Source of the DNA: DASUBN01 sp035691665
Lineage (GTDB): Bacteria > Pseudomonadota > Gammaproteobacteria > Natronospirales > REEB76
Assembly: GCA_035691665.1 (NCBI GenBank)
Contig: DASSIS010000129.1
Coordinates: forward strand, 1 to 5,245
Reading direction: 5' to 3'
Length of the DNA stretch: 5,245 nt
The notes under the pieces are model-generated. The model was not told the origin of the DNA and searched no databases. It saw nothing but the letters and a program-made list of their open reading frames with translations. Below are positions 1-5,245 of this stretch, one piece after another. The position numbers were made by a program, and so were the translations under genes. Numbering within the stretch: position 1 is the first letter of the stretch; every line of letters starts with the position of its first letter.

Positions 1-1153
1 GAAGATCCTCGAGCTCACCCGCGACAACGTGAAGCTCGAGGCCCAGGCGGCCCACAAGAAGGTCGTGACCGTGACCCGCGGCGGCCATGGCTACAAGGTC
101 GGGGTGATCACCGTGCCCGGTTTCTACGAGGACCTGCAGGCGCGCATGCAGGGCGACAAGAACTACAACAGCACCACCCGCGACGTGGCGAAGCTCCTCA
201 CCGAACTCAAGGCCCAGCACGTGGACGGCGTGGTCATGGACCTGCGCAACAACGGCGGCGGCTCGCTCCGGGAAGCCGAGGACCTCACCGGCCTCTTCAT
301 CCCCGAGGGCCCGGTGGTGCAGATCCGCCACCACAACGGCAAGATCGACGTGGAAGGCGAGGATGCGGACAACGGCGTGGTCTACGCCGGCCCGCTGGCG
401 GTGCTGGTGAACCGCTACACCGCTTCCGCCTCGGAGATCTTCGCGGCCGCCATCCAGGACTACCGGCGCGGCGCCGTGGTGGGCTCCACCACCTACGGCA
501 AGGGCACGGTGCAGGGCCTGGAGGACCTCAACCGCTACATCCCCGGTGACAGCGACTCGGGCCAGCTCAAGATCACCATCGACAAGTTCTACCGGGTGAG
601 CGGCTCCAGCACCCAGAACAAGGGCGTGACCCCGGACATCGCCCTCCCCGCCCTGGTGGACCCCACCGACGTGGGCGAATCCACCAACGACAGCGCCCTG
701 CCCTGGGACGAGATCGCGCCCGCCGATTACTCCGTGCTGCACGACGGCCTGGAGAAGGCCCTGCCGCAGCTCAACAAGGACCACGAAGAGCGCGTGGCCA
801 AGGACCCGGACTGGAAGCTCTTCATGGACGCCCTGCACGACCTCGAGGCGGAACGCGCCGAGACCTCGGTCTCCCTGGTGCTGGCGGAGCGGCAGAAGGA
901 GCGCGGCGCTGACGACGCGAAGCGCTTGGGGCTAGCCAATGCCTGGCGCAAGCTCGAGGGCCTCCCGCCCGCGGCCACCCTGGAAGAAGCCCTGAAGACC
1001 CCCAAGACCGCCACGACCGACCCGGATGGAACGGATGACCCCGGCATCGAGCCCGACGTGCTCCTGGACGAGACCGCCCAGGTGGTGGCCGACATGGACG
1101 TGAAGAAGCTCTTCCACGCCACCCCGCCCTCGGCGCTGGCGGATAGAAACTAA
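1..1153 (+). CDS. prc: Tail-specific (C-terminal processing) protease Prc/Tsp, 3' part
   Basis: This is the last 383 codons of a periplasmic serine protease of family S41 that degrades proteins by recognising their C-terminal tails; the first full codon in view is at base 2. The reading frame is open to the left edge, so the GTG at 29 is internal, and upstream codons continue the E. coli Prc-like pattern (LTRDNVKLEAQ). The view starts near the end of the PDZ domain. The protease core follows: KVGVITVPGFY, then DLRNNGGG (visible residues 80-87), then TASASEIFAAAIQDY and YGKGTVQ. The catalytic residues match E. coli Ser430, Asp441 and Lys455 in spacing: Ser at bases 425-427, Asp at 458-460 and Lys at 500-502. 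KFYRVSGSSTQNKGVTPDI ends the core, and the remaining roughly 175 residues are the charged DUF3340-type C-terminal domain. It ends at TAA 1151-1153. E. coli Prc is 682 aa, so a little under half is missing. The gene looks intact and is probably not co-transcribed with the pump operon, because a hairpin and a new promoter separate them. Confidence 0.95.
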   Translation, partial: KILELTRDNVKLEAQAAHKKVVTVTRGGHGYKVGVITVPGFYEDLQARMQGDKNYNSTTRDVAKLLTELKAQHVDGVVMDLRNNGGGSLREAEDLTGLFIPEGPVVQIRHHNGKIDVEGEDADNGVVYAGPLAVLVNRYTASASEIFAAAIQDYRRGAVVGSTTYGKGTVQGLEDLNRYIPGDSDSGQLKITIDKFYRVSGSSTQNKGVTPDIALPALVDPTDVGESTNDSALPWDEIAPADYSVLHDGLEKALPQLNKDHEERVAKDPDWKLFMDALHDLEAERAETSVSLVLAERQKERGADDAKRLGLANAWRKLEGLPPAATLEEALKTPKTATTDPDGTDDPGIEPDVLLDETAQVVADMDVKKLFHATPPSALADRN

Positions 1154-1180
1154 ACCCTCCGACTCGCCGGACCGTCTTTA

Positions 1181-1217
1181 TATATAGACCCCCCCTGATT
1201 TCAGGGGGGTCTATGTA
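1181..1217 (+). terminator. C/G-run hairpin after the protease gene, terminator-like
   Basis: Bases 1181-1194 pair with 1204-1217 to give a 14-bp stem that includes six consecutive C-G pairs and one U-G wobble. The loop is 9 nt (1195-1203), and its ends could also pair. The hairpin starts 27 bp after the protease stop codon and ends just before the -35 of the next promoter, which is the expected place for a terminator. No U-run follows the stem on either strand, so it is not a textbook intrinsic terminator. It could instead stabilise the 3' end of the protease mRNA or be a dispersed repeat unit. Confidence 0.55.
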
Positions 1218-1218
1218 C

Positions 1219-1246
1219 TTGCATGTATCAAAACTAGTGTTATACT
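1219..1246 (+). promoter_or_regulatory. Sigma70-type promoter with extended -10
   Basis: A -35 element TTGCAT (1219-1224) is separated by 16 bp from a -10 element TATACT (1241-1246). A TG dinucleotide at 1238-1239, one base upstream of the -10, gives the extended -10 form TGTTATACT. The predicted transcription start is near 1252-1254, leaving a leader of about 59 nt before the adaptor start codon. It lies in the only AT-rich stretch of the window and directly precedes the efflux operon. Confidence 0.78.
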
Positions 1247-1259
1247 CATCTATAACACT
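1236..1259. promoter_or_regulatory. Operator-like perfect inverted repeat over the -10 and start site
   Basis: AGTGTTATA (1236-1244) and its exact reverse complement TATAACACT (1251-1259) flank a 6-bp spacer (1245-1250). The left arm covers the extended -10 and most of the -10 hexamer, and the right arm covers the predicted transcription start. A dimeric repressor bound here would block RNA polymerase. The 24-bp size and symmetry fit TetR/AcrR-family operators, which commonly control RND pumps, but the identity of the regulator is inference because no regulator gene is in the window. Confidence 0.68.
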
Positions 1260-1298
1260 GTTCCTGGGGCCTTCCTACAAAGAACCGGACCTTTAAAA

Positions 1299-1303
1299 AG
1301 AGG
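1299..1303 (+). promoter_or_regulatory. Ribosome binding site of the adaptor gene
   Basis: AGAGG lies 8 nt before the ATG at 1312. It decides between two close ATGs: the one at 1307 is only 3 nt away, is out of frame and stops after two codons, so 1312 is the start. Confidence 0.75.
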
Positions 1304-1311
1304 CACATGCC

Positions 1312-2424
1312 ATGAAATCCACCCTCCGCCGCACCCTCTTCGTGACCCTCCTGGCCTCAGGCCTCAGCTTGAGCCTCGCCGGCTGTGGCGGCGATGCCGC
1401 CCAGGCCAAGGAGACCGCCAAGGACAGCACCCCGGCCATCCCAGTGGAGACCGCCACGGCCCAGCGGGCCGAGGTGGCCGCCACCTACTCCGGCACCACC
1501 ACCCTCGAAGCCGCCGAGGAAGCCTCGGTGGTGGCCAAGGTGGGCGGCACCGTGGCCCAGATCTACGCCGAGGAAGGCCGGCAGGTGCGCGCCGGCGACG
1601 CCCTGGCGCAGCTCGACGACACGGAACTGCGCTACGACGCCGAGGAGGCCCAGGCCAACTTCGAGAAGAAGCAGCAGGAGTTCGCCCGCAGCCAGGCGCT
1701 CTACGACCGCAAGCTCATCAGCACCGACGCCTTCGACAGCGTGAAGTACGACCTCGCGGTGCTGAAAGCCACCTACGACATCGCCAAGCTCAACCTGGAC
1801 CGCACCGTGATCCGCTCGCCCATCGACGGGGTGGTGGCCAAGCGCCTCATCAAGGTGGGCAACACCCTGACCCCGAACCAGTCGGTCTACGTGGTGACTA
1901 ACTTCAACCCGCTGCTCGCGGTGCTCTACGTGCCGGAGAACGCCTTGGCCCGCATCCGTCCCGGCCAGCCCGCCACCTTGAGCGCCGACGCCCTGGGCGG
2001 CCAGACCTTCACCGGCCGCGTGGCACGCCTCGCGCCGGTGGTGGACCCCCAGACCGGCACCTTCAAGGTGACGGTGGAAGTGAACCGCGGCGAACGCGGC
2101 CTCGCGCCCGGCATGTTCAGCCGCGTGAACATCACCTATGACGTGCACAAGGACGCGCTCACCGTGCCGCGCGCCGCCATCATCACCGAGGACGGCGAAT
2201 CCGCGGTCTACGTGGTGAGCGACGGCACGGCGCACCGGGTCCCGGTGAGCCTCGGCTACGCCGAGGGAGACAAGGTGGAGATCACCCGCGGCCTCAAGAA
2301 CGGCGACAGCGTGGTGACGCTCGGCCAGAACAGCCTCAAGGACGGCACCAAGGTGGCGGTGGTGAACCCCTCGCCCCAGAAAGCGACCGCCGTGCGCTCC
2401 GACAAGACCGTGCCTTCCGTCTGA
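1312..2424 (+). CDS. RND efflux periplasmic adaptor (membrane fusion protein), lipoprotein
   Basis: This 370-aa adaptor would link an RND permease in the inner membrane to an outer-membrane channel. A positively charged N-terminus and hydrophobic segment (residues 1-24) end in the lipobox LAGC, so Cys25 should be acylated and anchor the protein, as in AcrA. A barrel-sandwich (lipoyl-like) domain is split around a coiled-coil hairpin: residues about 66-103 (VGGTVAQIYAEEGRQVRAGD) and 165-195 (RTVIRSPIDGVVAKR). The hairpin spans about 106-164. Its tip has Arg126, Leu130 and Ser137 with the spacing of AcrA Arg128, Leu132 and Ser139, the residues that dock on TolC. A beta-barrel domain (about 200-278, with GLAPGMFSRVNI) and a membrane-proximal domain (about 283-352) follow, then a short polar tail. 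It is first in the operon, 33 bp before the next gene. Substrate cannot be told from the sequence. Confidence 0.95.
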   Translation: MKSTLRRTLFVTLLASGLSLSLAGCGGDAAQAKETAKDSTPAIPVETATAQRAEVAATYSGTTTLEAAEEASVVAKVGGTVAQIYAEEGRQVRAGDALAQLDDTELRYDAEEAQANFEKKQQEFARSQALYDRKLISTDAFDSVKYDLAVLKATYDIAKLNLDRTVIRSPIDGVVAKRLIKVGNTLTPNQSVYVVTNFNPLLAVLYVPENALARIRPGQPATLSADALGGQTFTGRVARLAPVVDPQTGTFKVTVEVNRGERGLAPGMFSRVNITYDVHKDALTVPRAAIITEDGESAVYVVSDGTAHRVPVSLGYAEGDKVEITRGLKNGDSVVTLGQNSLKDGTKVAVVNPSPQKATAVRSDKTVPSV

Positions 2425-2444
2425 CCCGACCCCATCATCATCGC

Positions 2445-2450
2445 AGGAGG
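2445..2450 (+). promoter_or_regulatory. Consensus ribosome binding site of the middle gene
   Basis: A perfect AGGAGG sits 7 nt before the ATG at 2458, stronger than the sites of the two pump genes. It fixes the start at 2458 and suggests that the small exported protein is made in good amount relative to its neighbours. Confidence 0.8.
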
Positions 2451-2457
2451 GGATGCC

Positions 2458-3033
2458 ATGAACACCGTACGTAAATGCCTCTTGATCGGTGCCCTGGCCG
2501 GCGCCGTCGCCATCACCGCCCTCGCCGCCCGGGCCGACGTGCGCGTGGATGCCTTCGGTCACACCGACAGCGACGGCATCGACATCGTCATGCACGGCGA
2601 CGACGTAGTGATCGTCGCGCGGGACGACAGCGAAGCCCGCATCACCCCCGCCGGCGACCTCAGCATCCGCGACCAGCGTGTGGCCGTGACCGCCGGACAG
2701 CGCCAGCTGCTGCGCCAGTACTCCCAGGGCATCGTGGAGATCGAGCACAAGGGCATGGAGATCGGCCGCCAGGCGGTCGCCATGGTGGGCGGCATGGTCG
2801 GCACCCTGGTCACCGACCTGCTCACCGACGACGACGGCGACAAGAAGCTGGACGCGGACATGAACCGCAAGGCCGAGCCCCTGGACCAGGCCGCGACCGA
2901 GATCTGCAAGGACGTGAAGGCCCAGAAGCTCCTGCAGGACGAGATCGCGGTGGAGATCCCCGCCTTCAAGCCCTACGCGGTGATCCACAAGGACACCGAC
3001 GAGGACTGCCACACAGACCACCACGAGGATTGA
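2458..3033 (+). CDS. Exported DUF2884/YggN-like protein of unknown function inside the pump operon
   Basis: This 191-aa protein has a clear signal peptide: charged start MNTVRK, hydrophobic core about residues 7-24, and probable cleavage after Ala-Arg-Ala26, giving a periplasmic protein of about 165 aa. Its middle (about 60-115) reads as a short strand with ITPAGDLSIRDQRV, then VTAGQRQLLRQYSQG and a helix ending in an Ala/Gly/Met-rich stretch (about 106-118). This order, and a late IPAFKPYAVI segment (167-176), resemble the DUF2884 (YggN) family, whose role is unknown to me. Residues 120-136 are Asp/Lys-rich. Two cysteines remain after processing (Cys150 and Cys184) and could form a disulfide. 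The last 13 residues are almost all Asp, Glu and His and could bind metal. It lies 33 bp after the adaptor and 4 bp before the permease, so a pump-related or envelope-stress role is likely but unproven. Family assignment is from memory of the pattern. Confidence 0.83.
   Translation: MNTVRKCLLIGALAGAVAITALAARADVRVDAFGHTDSDGIDIVMHGDDVVIVARDDSEARITPAGDLSIRDQRVAVTAGQRQLLRQYSQGIVEIEHKGMEIGRQAVAMVGGMVGTLVTDLLTDDDGDKKLDADMNRKAEPLDQAATEICKDVKAQKLLQDEIAVEIPAFKPYAVIHKDTDEDCHTDHHED
3025..3029 (+). promoter_or_regulatory. Ribosome binding site of the permease, inside the upstream gene
   Basis: GAGGA, encoded within the last codons of the DUF2884-like gene, lies 8 nt before the GTG at 3038, and the upstream TGA (3031-3033) falls between them. 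Ribosomes finishing the upstream gene can restart at once, so permease synthesis is probably coupled to it. No ATG in the permease frame lies nearby upstream, which supports the GTG. Confidence 0.65.
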
Positions 3034-3037
3034 GCCT

Positions 3038-5245
3038 GTGAAAGCCCCCAAGGTCCTCGGTATCGTCAAGCTCGCCACGGAGCGCCGCGTCACCATCGGC
3101 ATGCTCACCCTGGCGGTGATCGTGTTCGGCTTCGTGTCGCTCTCACGGCTGAAGCTCAACCTGCTGCCGGAGCTCTCCTACCCCTCGCTCACGGTGCGCA
3201 CCGACCTGCCGGGCGCCGCGCCCGAGGAGGTGGAGAACCTCATCACCAAGCCCATCGAGGAGGCGGTGAGCGTCATCAAGAACGTGCGCACGGTACGCTC
3301 CGTGTCGCGGCCGGGCGAATCCGACGTGACCCTGGAGTTCACCTGGGGCACGGACATGGACTACGCGGGCGTGGACGTGCGCGAGAAGATCGACGCGCTG
3401 GAACTCCCCACCGAGGCCAAGCGCCCGGTGCTGCTGCACTTCGACCCCTCCACCGAGCCGGTGCTGCGCTACGGCCTCACCGGGACCCCCAAGGACCTCT
3501 CCCCCACCGACGGCATCGACCCGAAGGTGCAGCAGCTGCGCTACCTGCGCACCTACGCCGACCAGGACCTGACCAAGATGCTGGAAGCGGTGGACGGCGT
3601 GGGCGCCGTCAAGGTGAGCGGCGGCCTGGAGGACGAGATCCACGTGTTCGTGGACCAGGGCAAGCTCGCCGAGCTGCACCTCACCAACGCCGAGGTGGGC
3701 GACCGTCTCAAGGCCGAGAACGTGAACCTCTCCGGCGGCCTGCTGCAGCAGGGCAACCAGAAGCTCTTGGTGCGCACCGTCAACGAGTTCCAGAACCTGG
3801 ACGACATCGCCGACTCCGTGGTCGCCACCAAGGACGGGCGACCAATCTACCTCAAGGACGTGGCCGGCGTGGAGCGCGGCTACAAGGAGCGCGAGGCCAT
3901 CACCCGCATCAACGGCGAAGAATCGGTGGAGCTCGCCATCTACAAGGCCGGCGACGCCAACACCGTCTCCGTGTCGCAGGCCGTGGCCAACAAGATCGGC
4001 GACATCCAGCAGCACCTGCCGCCGGGTCTCAAGCTGGTGAAGGAATACGACCAGGCGGTGTTCATCTCCCAGGCGATCGGCGACGTGATCAACGCCGCCA
4101 TCATCGGCGGCCTCCTGGCCGCGCTCGTGATCTTCTTCTTCCTGCGCAACCTCTGGGCTACGGTGATCGTGAGCATCGCCATCCCGGTGTCGGTGATCGC
4201 GACCTTCATCGCCATGTATGCCGGCCACATCAGCCTCAACATGATGTCGCTGGGCGGTATCTCGCTCGCCATCGGCATGCTGGTGGACAGCTCCATCGTG
4301 GTGTTGGAGAACATCTCGCGCCACCGCCACATGGGCAAGGACACCACCGCCGCGGTGCGCGAGGGCACGAGCGAGGTGGGCGGCGCCATCACCGCCGCCA
4401 CTCTCACCACCATCGCGGTGTTCTTCCCGCTGGTGTTCGTCACCGGCATCGCCGGCCAGCTGGTCCGCGACCAGTCCCTCACCGTGACCTACTCGGTGGT
4501 GTTCTCGCTGTTCGCCGCGCTGACGCTCATCCCCATGCTCGCCAACCTCGGGGTCAAGTCGGAGAACACGCTCAAGGTGACCGGCAGCGGCGAGGACCGC
4601 CCGCGGATCGAGCCGCGTAACCGGGTGACGCGCTTCCTCTACCACATCCCCCGCGGCGGCGCGCGCGGCGTGAGCTTCGCCTTCAAGTGGGGCGTGATCG
4701 GCTTCGGCGCCCTCTCCATGGTGCTCGGCAAGACCCTCGGTTTCGCGCTGCGGCCCGCCATGAACGCCTTCACCCGCGGCTACACCCGCCTCGAGGAAGG
4801 TTATCCCAAGCTCATCCGCTGGGCGCTGGACCACAAGGTCAAGGTGCTCGGGGTGGCGGCGGGTTCGCTCCTGGTGGCACTGCTGCTCTTGCCGACGCTC
4901 GGTGTCGAGCTCATCCCGCAGCTCTCCCAGGGCGAGTTCCAGGTGAAGCTGACCCTGACTCCCGGCACACCGCTCGCCAGCAGCGACGTGGCCATCGCCG
5001 AGGTGCAGGCGGCGGCGGAAAAGCTGCCGCAGGTGGTCACCAGCTATTCAGTGGCCGGCACCGGCAACCGCCTGGACGCGAACCCGGTGGACGCCGGCGA
5101 GAACACCGCCAGCCTCAACGTGGTCATGAAGCCCGGCACCAGCCACCGGGATGAGGACCGGGTGATGGCCGCGCTGCGCACTACCCTGAACCAGATGCCC
5201 GGTCTGAACTACAAGTTCGAGCACCCCTCGCTCTTCACCTTATCC
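3038..5245 (+). CDS. RND efflux permease (AcrB/HAE-like), 5' part
   Basis: The frame is open from GTG 3038 to the window edge, giving 736 residues of an expected 1030-1080. It encodes a proton-driven inner-membrane exporter. TM1 is about residues 18-36, followed by LKLNLLPELSYPSLTV and PGAAPEEVENLITKPIEEAV, the classic RND start. The first periplasmic porter region runs to about 348, with a small insert (KDLSPTDGIDPKVQQ) relative to AcrB as I recall it. TM2 to TM6 lie at about 350-369, 374-395, 399-424, 449-470 and 481-502. TM4 has GMLVDSSIVVLENI: Asp417 matches AcrB Asp407, while the AcrB Asp408 position is Ser418. The TM6-TM7 link (about 503-600) is long and has an extra hydrophobic stretch near 551-571. 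TM7 is about 601-621, and the second periplasmic region starts with ELIPQLSQGEFQVKLTLTPGT. It is most like hydrophobic/amphiphilic exporters, but the substrate is not determinable. The TM10 Lys and the end of the gene lie outside the window. Confidence 0.96.
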   Translation, partial: MKAPKVLGIVKLATERRVTIGMLTLAVIVFGFVSLSRLKLNLLPELSYPSLTVRTDLPGAAPEEVENLITKPIEEAVSVIKNVRTVRSVSRPGESDVTLEFTWGTDMDYAGVDVREKIDALELPTEAKRPVLLHFDPSTEPVLRYGLTGTPKDLSPTDGIDPKVQQLRYLRTYADQDLTKMLEAVDGVGAVKVSGGLEDEIHVFVDQGKLAELHLTNAEVGDRLKAENVNLSGGLLQQGNQKLLVRTVNEFQNLDDIADSVVATKDGRPIYLKDVAGVERGYKEREAITRINGEESVELAIYKAGDANTVSVSQAVANKIGDIQQHLPPGLKLVKEYDQAVFISQAIGDVINAAIIGGLLAALVIFFFLRNLWATVIVSIAIPVSVIATFIAMYAGHISLNMMSLGGISLAIGMLVDSSIVVLENISRHRHMGKDTTAAVREGTSEVGGAITAATLTTIAVFFPLVFVTGIAGQLVRDQSLTVTYSVVFSLFAALTLIPMLANLGVKSENTLKVTGSGEDRPRIEPRNRVTRFLYHIPRGGARGVSFAFKWGVIGFGALSMVLGKTLGFALRPAMNAFTRGYTRLEEGYPKLIRWALDHKVKVLGVAAGSLLVALLLLPTLGVELIPQLSQGEFQVKLTLTPGTPLASSDVAIAEVQAAAEKLPQVVTSYSVAGTGNRLDANPVDAGENTASLNVVMKPGTSHRDEDRVMAALRTTLNQMPGLNYKFEHPSLFTLS

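Noticed and set aside
29..31. GTG at 29 as the start of the protease
   Set aside because: The frame is open upstream to the window edge and the preceding codons continue the Prc sequence pattern. A start here would remove the PDZ domain.
1226..1239. Possible IHF site beginning TATCAA in the promoter region
   Set aside because: The second half of the IHF consensus (TTR after four bases) is not present at the right spacing.
1236..1290. Divergent minus-strand promoter from the symmetrical TGTTATA of the palindrome
   Set aside because: No -35-like hexamer lies at a suitable distance on the minus strand, and no minus-strand gene is present for it to drive.
2475..3041. Plus-strand frame of 188 codons overlapping the middle gene
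   Set aside because: Its product is almost entirely Arg, Pro, Gly and His, typical of a shifted frame in GC-rich DNA. The frame starting at 2458 has a consensus ribosome binding site, a signal peptide and family-like segments.
1357..3159. Minus-strand open frame of 600 codons covering most of the adaptor, the middle gene and the start of the permease
   Set aside because: It is antisense to three well-supported genes, its translation is dominated by Gly, His, Val, Ala and Asp with no recognisable domain, and long antisense frames are expected in DNA with this GC bias.
3143..4834. Minus-strand open frame of 563 codons under the permease gene
   Set aside because: It has the same low-complexity His/Gly/Val/Ala composition and no family motif, while the opposite strand encodes an unmistakable RND permease throughout.

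Overview
The window is GC-rich DNA (G or C at nearly every third codon position) carrying four plus-strand genes: the end of one gene, two complete genes, and the start of a fourth. Codon bias, a Prc/Tsp-type protease with its C-terminal domain, a lipoprotein RND adaptor and a DUF2884/YggN-like protein together suggest a gammaproteobacterium. My best guess is a Xanthomonadales/Lysobacterales relative, but this rests on overall resemblance and not on a search.

Region 1 (1-1153) is the 3' part of a tail-specific (C-terminal processing) periplasmic protease, with its Ser-Asp-Lys active site intact. Region 2 (1154-1311) is a short, unusually AT-rich gap. It holds a C/G-run hairpin that probably ends the protease transcript, then a strong extended -10 sigma70-type promoter, and a perfect 9-bp inverted repeat lying over the -10 and the predicted transcription start, as a repressor operator would.

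Region 3 (1312-5245, running off the window) is an operon driven by that promoter: a lipoprotein periplasmic adaptor of an RND pump (1312-2424), a small exported DUF2884-like protein with an Asp/His-rich tail (2458-3033), and an RND inner-membrane permease (3038 to beyond the end). The gaps are 33 and 4 bp, and the ribosome binding site of the permease lies inside the preceding gene. The adaptor keeps the R-L-S hairpin-tip pattern used by AcrA to dock on TolC, so a TolC-type outer-membrane channel is expected, but none is in the window.

The most interesting points are the uncharacterised exported protein sandwiched between adaptor and permease, the operator-like palindrome with no regulator gene in view, and two departures of the permease from AcrB: a single Asp in TM4 and an enlarged TM6-TM7 connection with an extra hydrophobic segment. 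I saw no RNA genes, mobile elements or CRISPR arrays, and the minus strand appears to hold only shadow reading frames.
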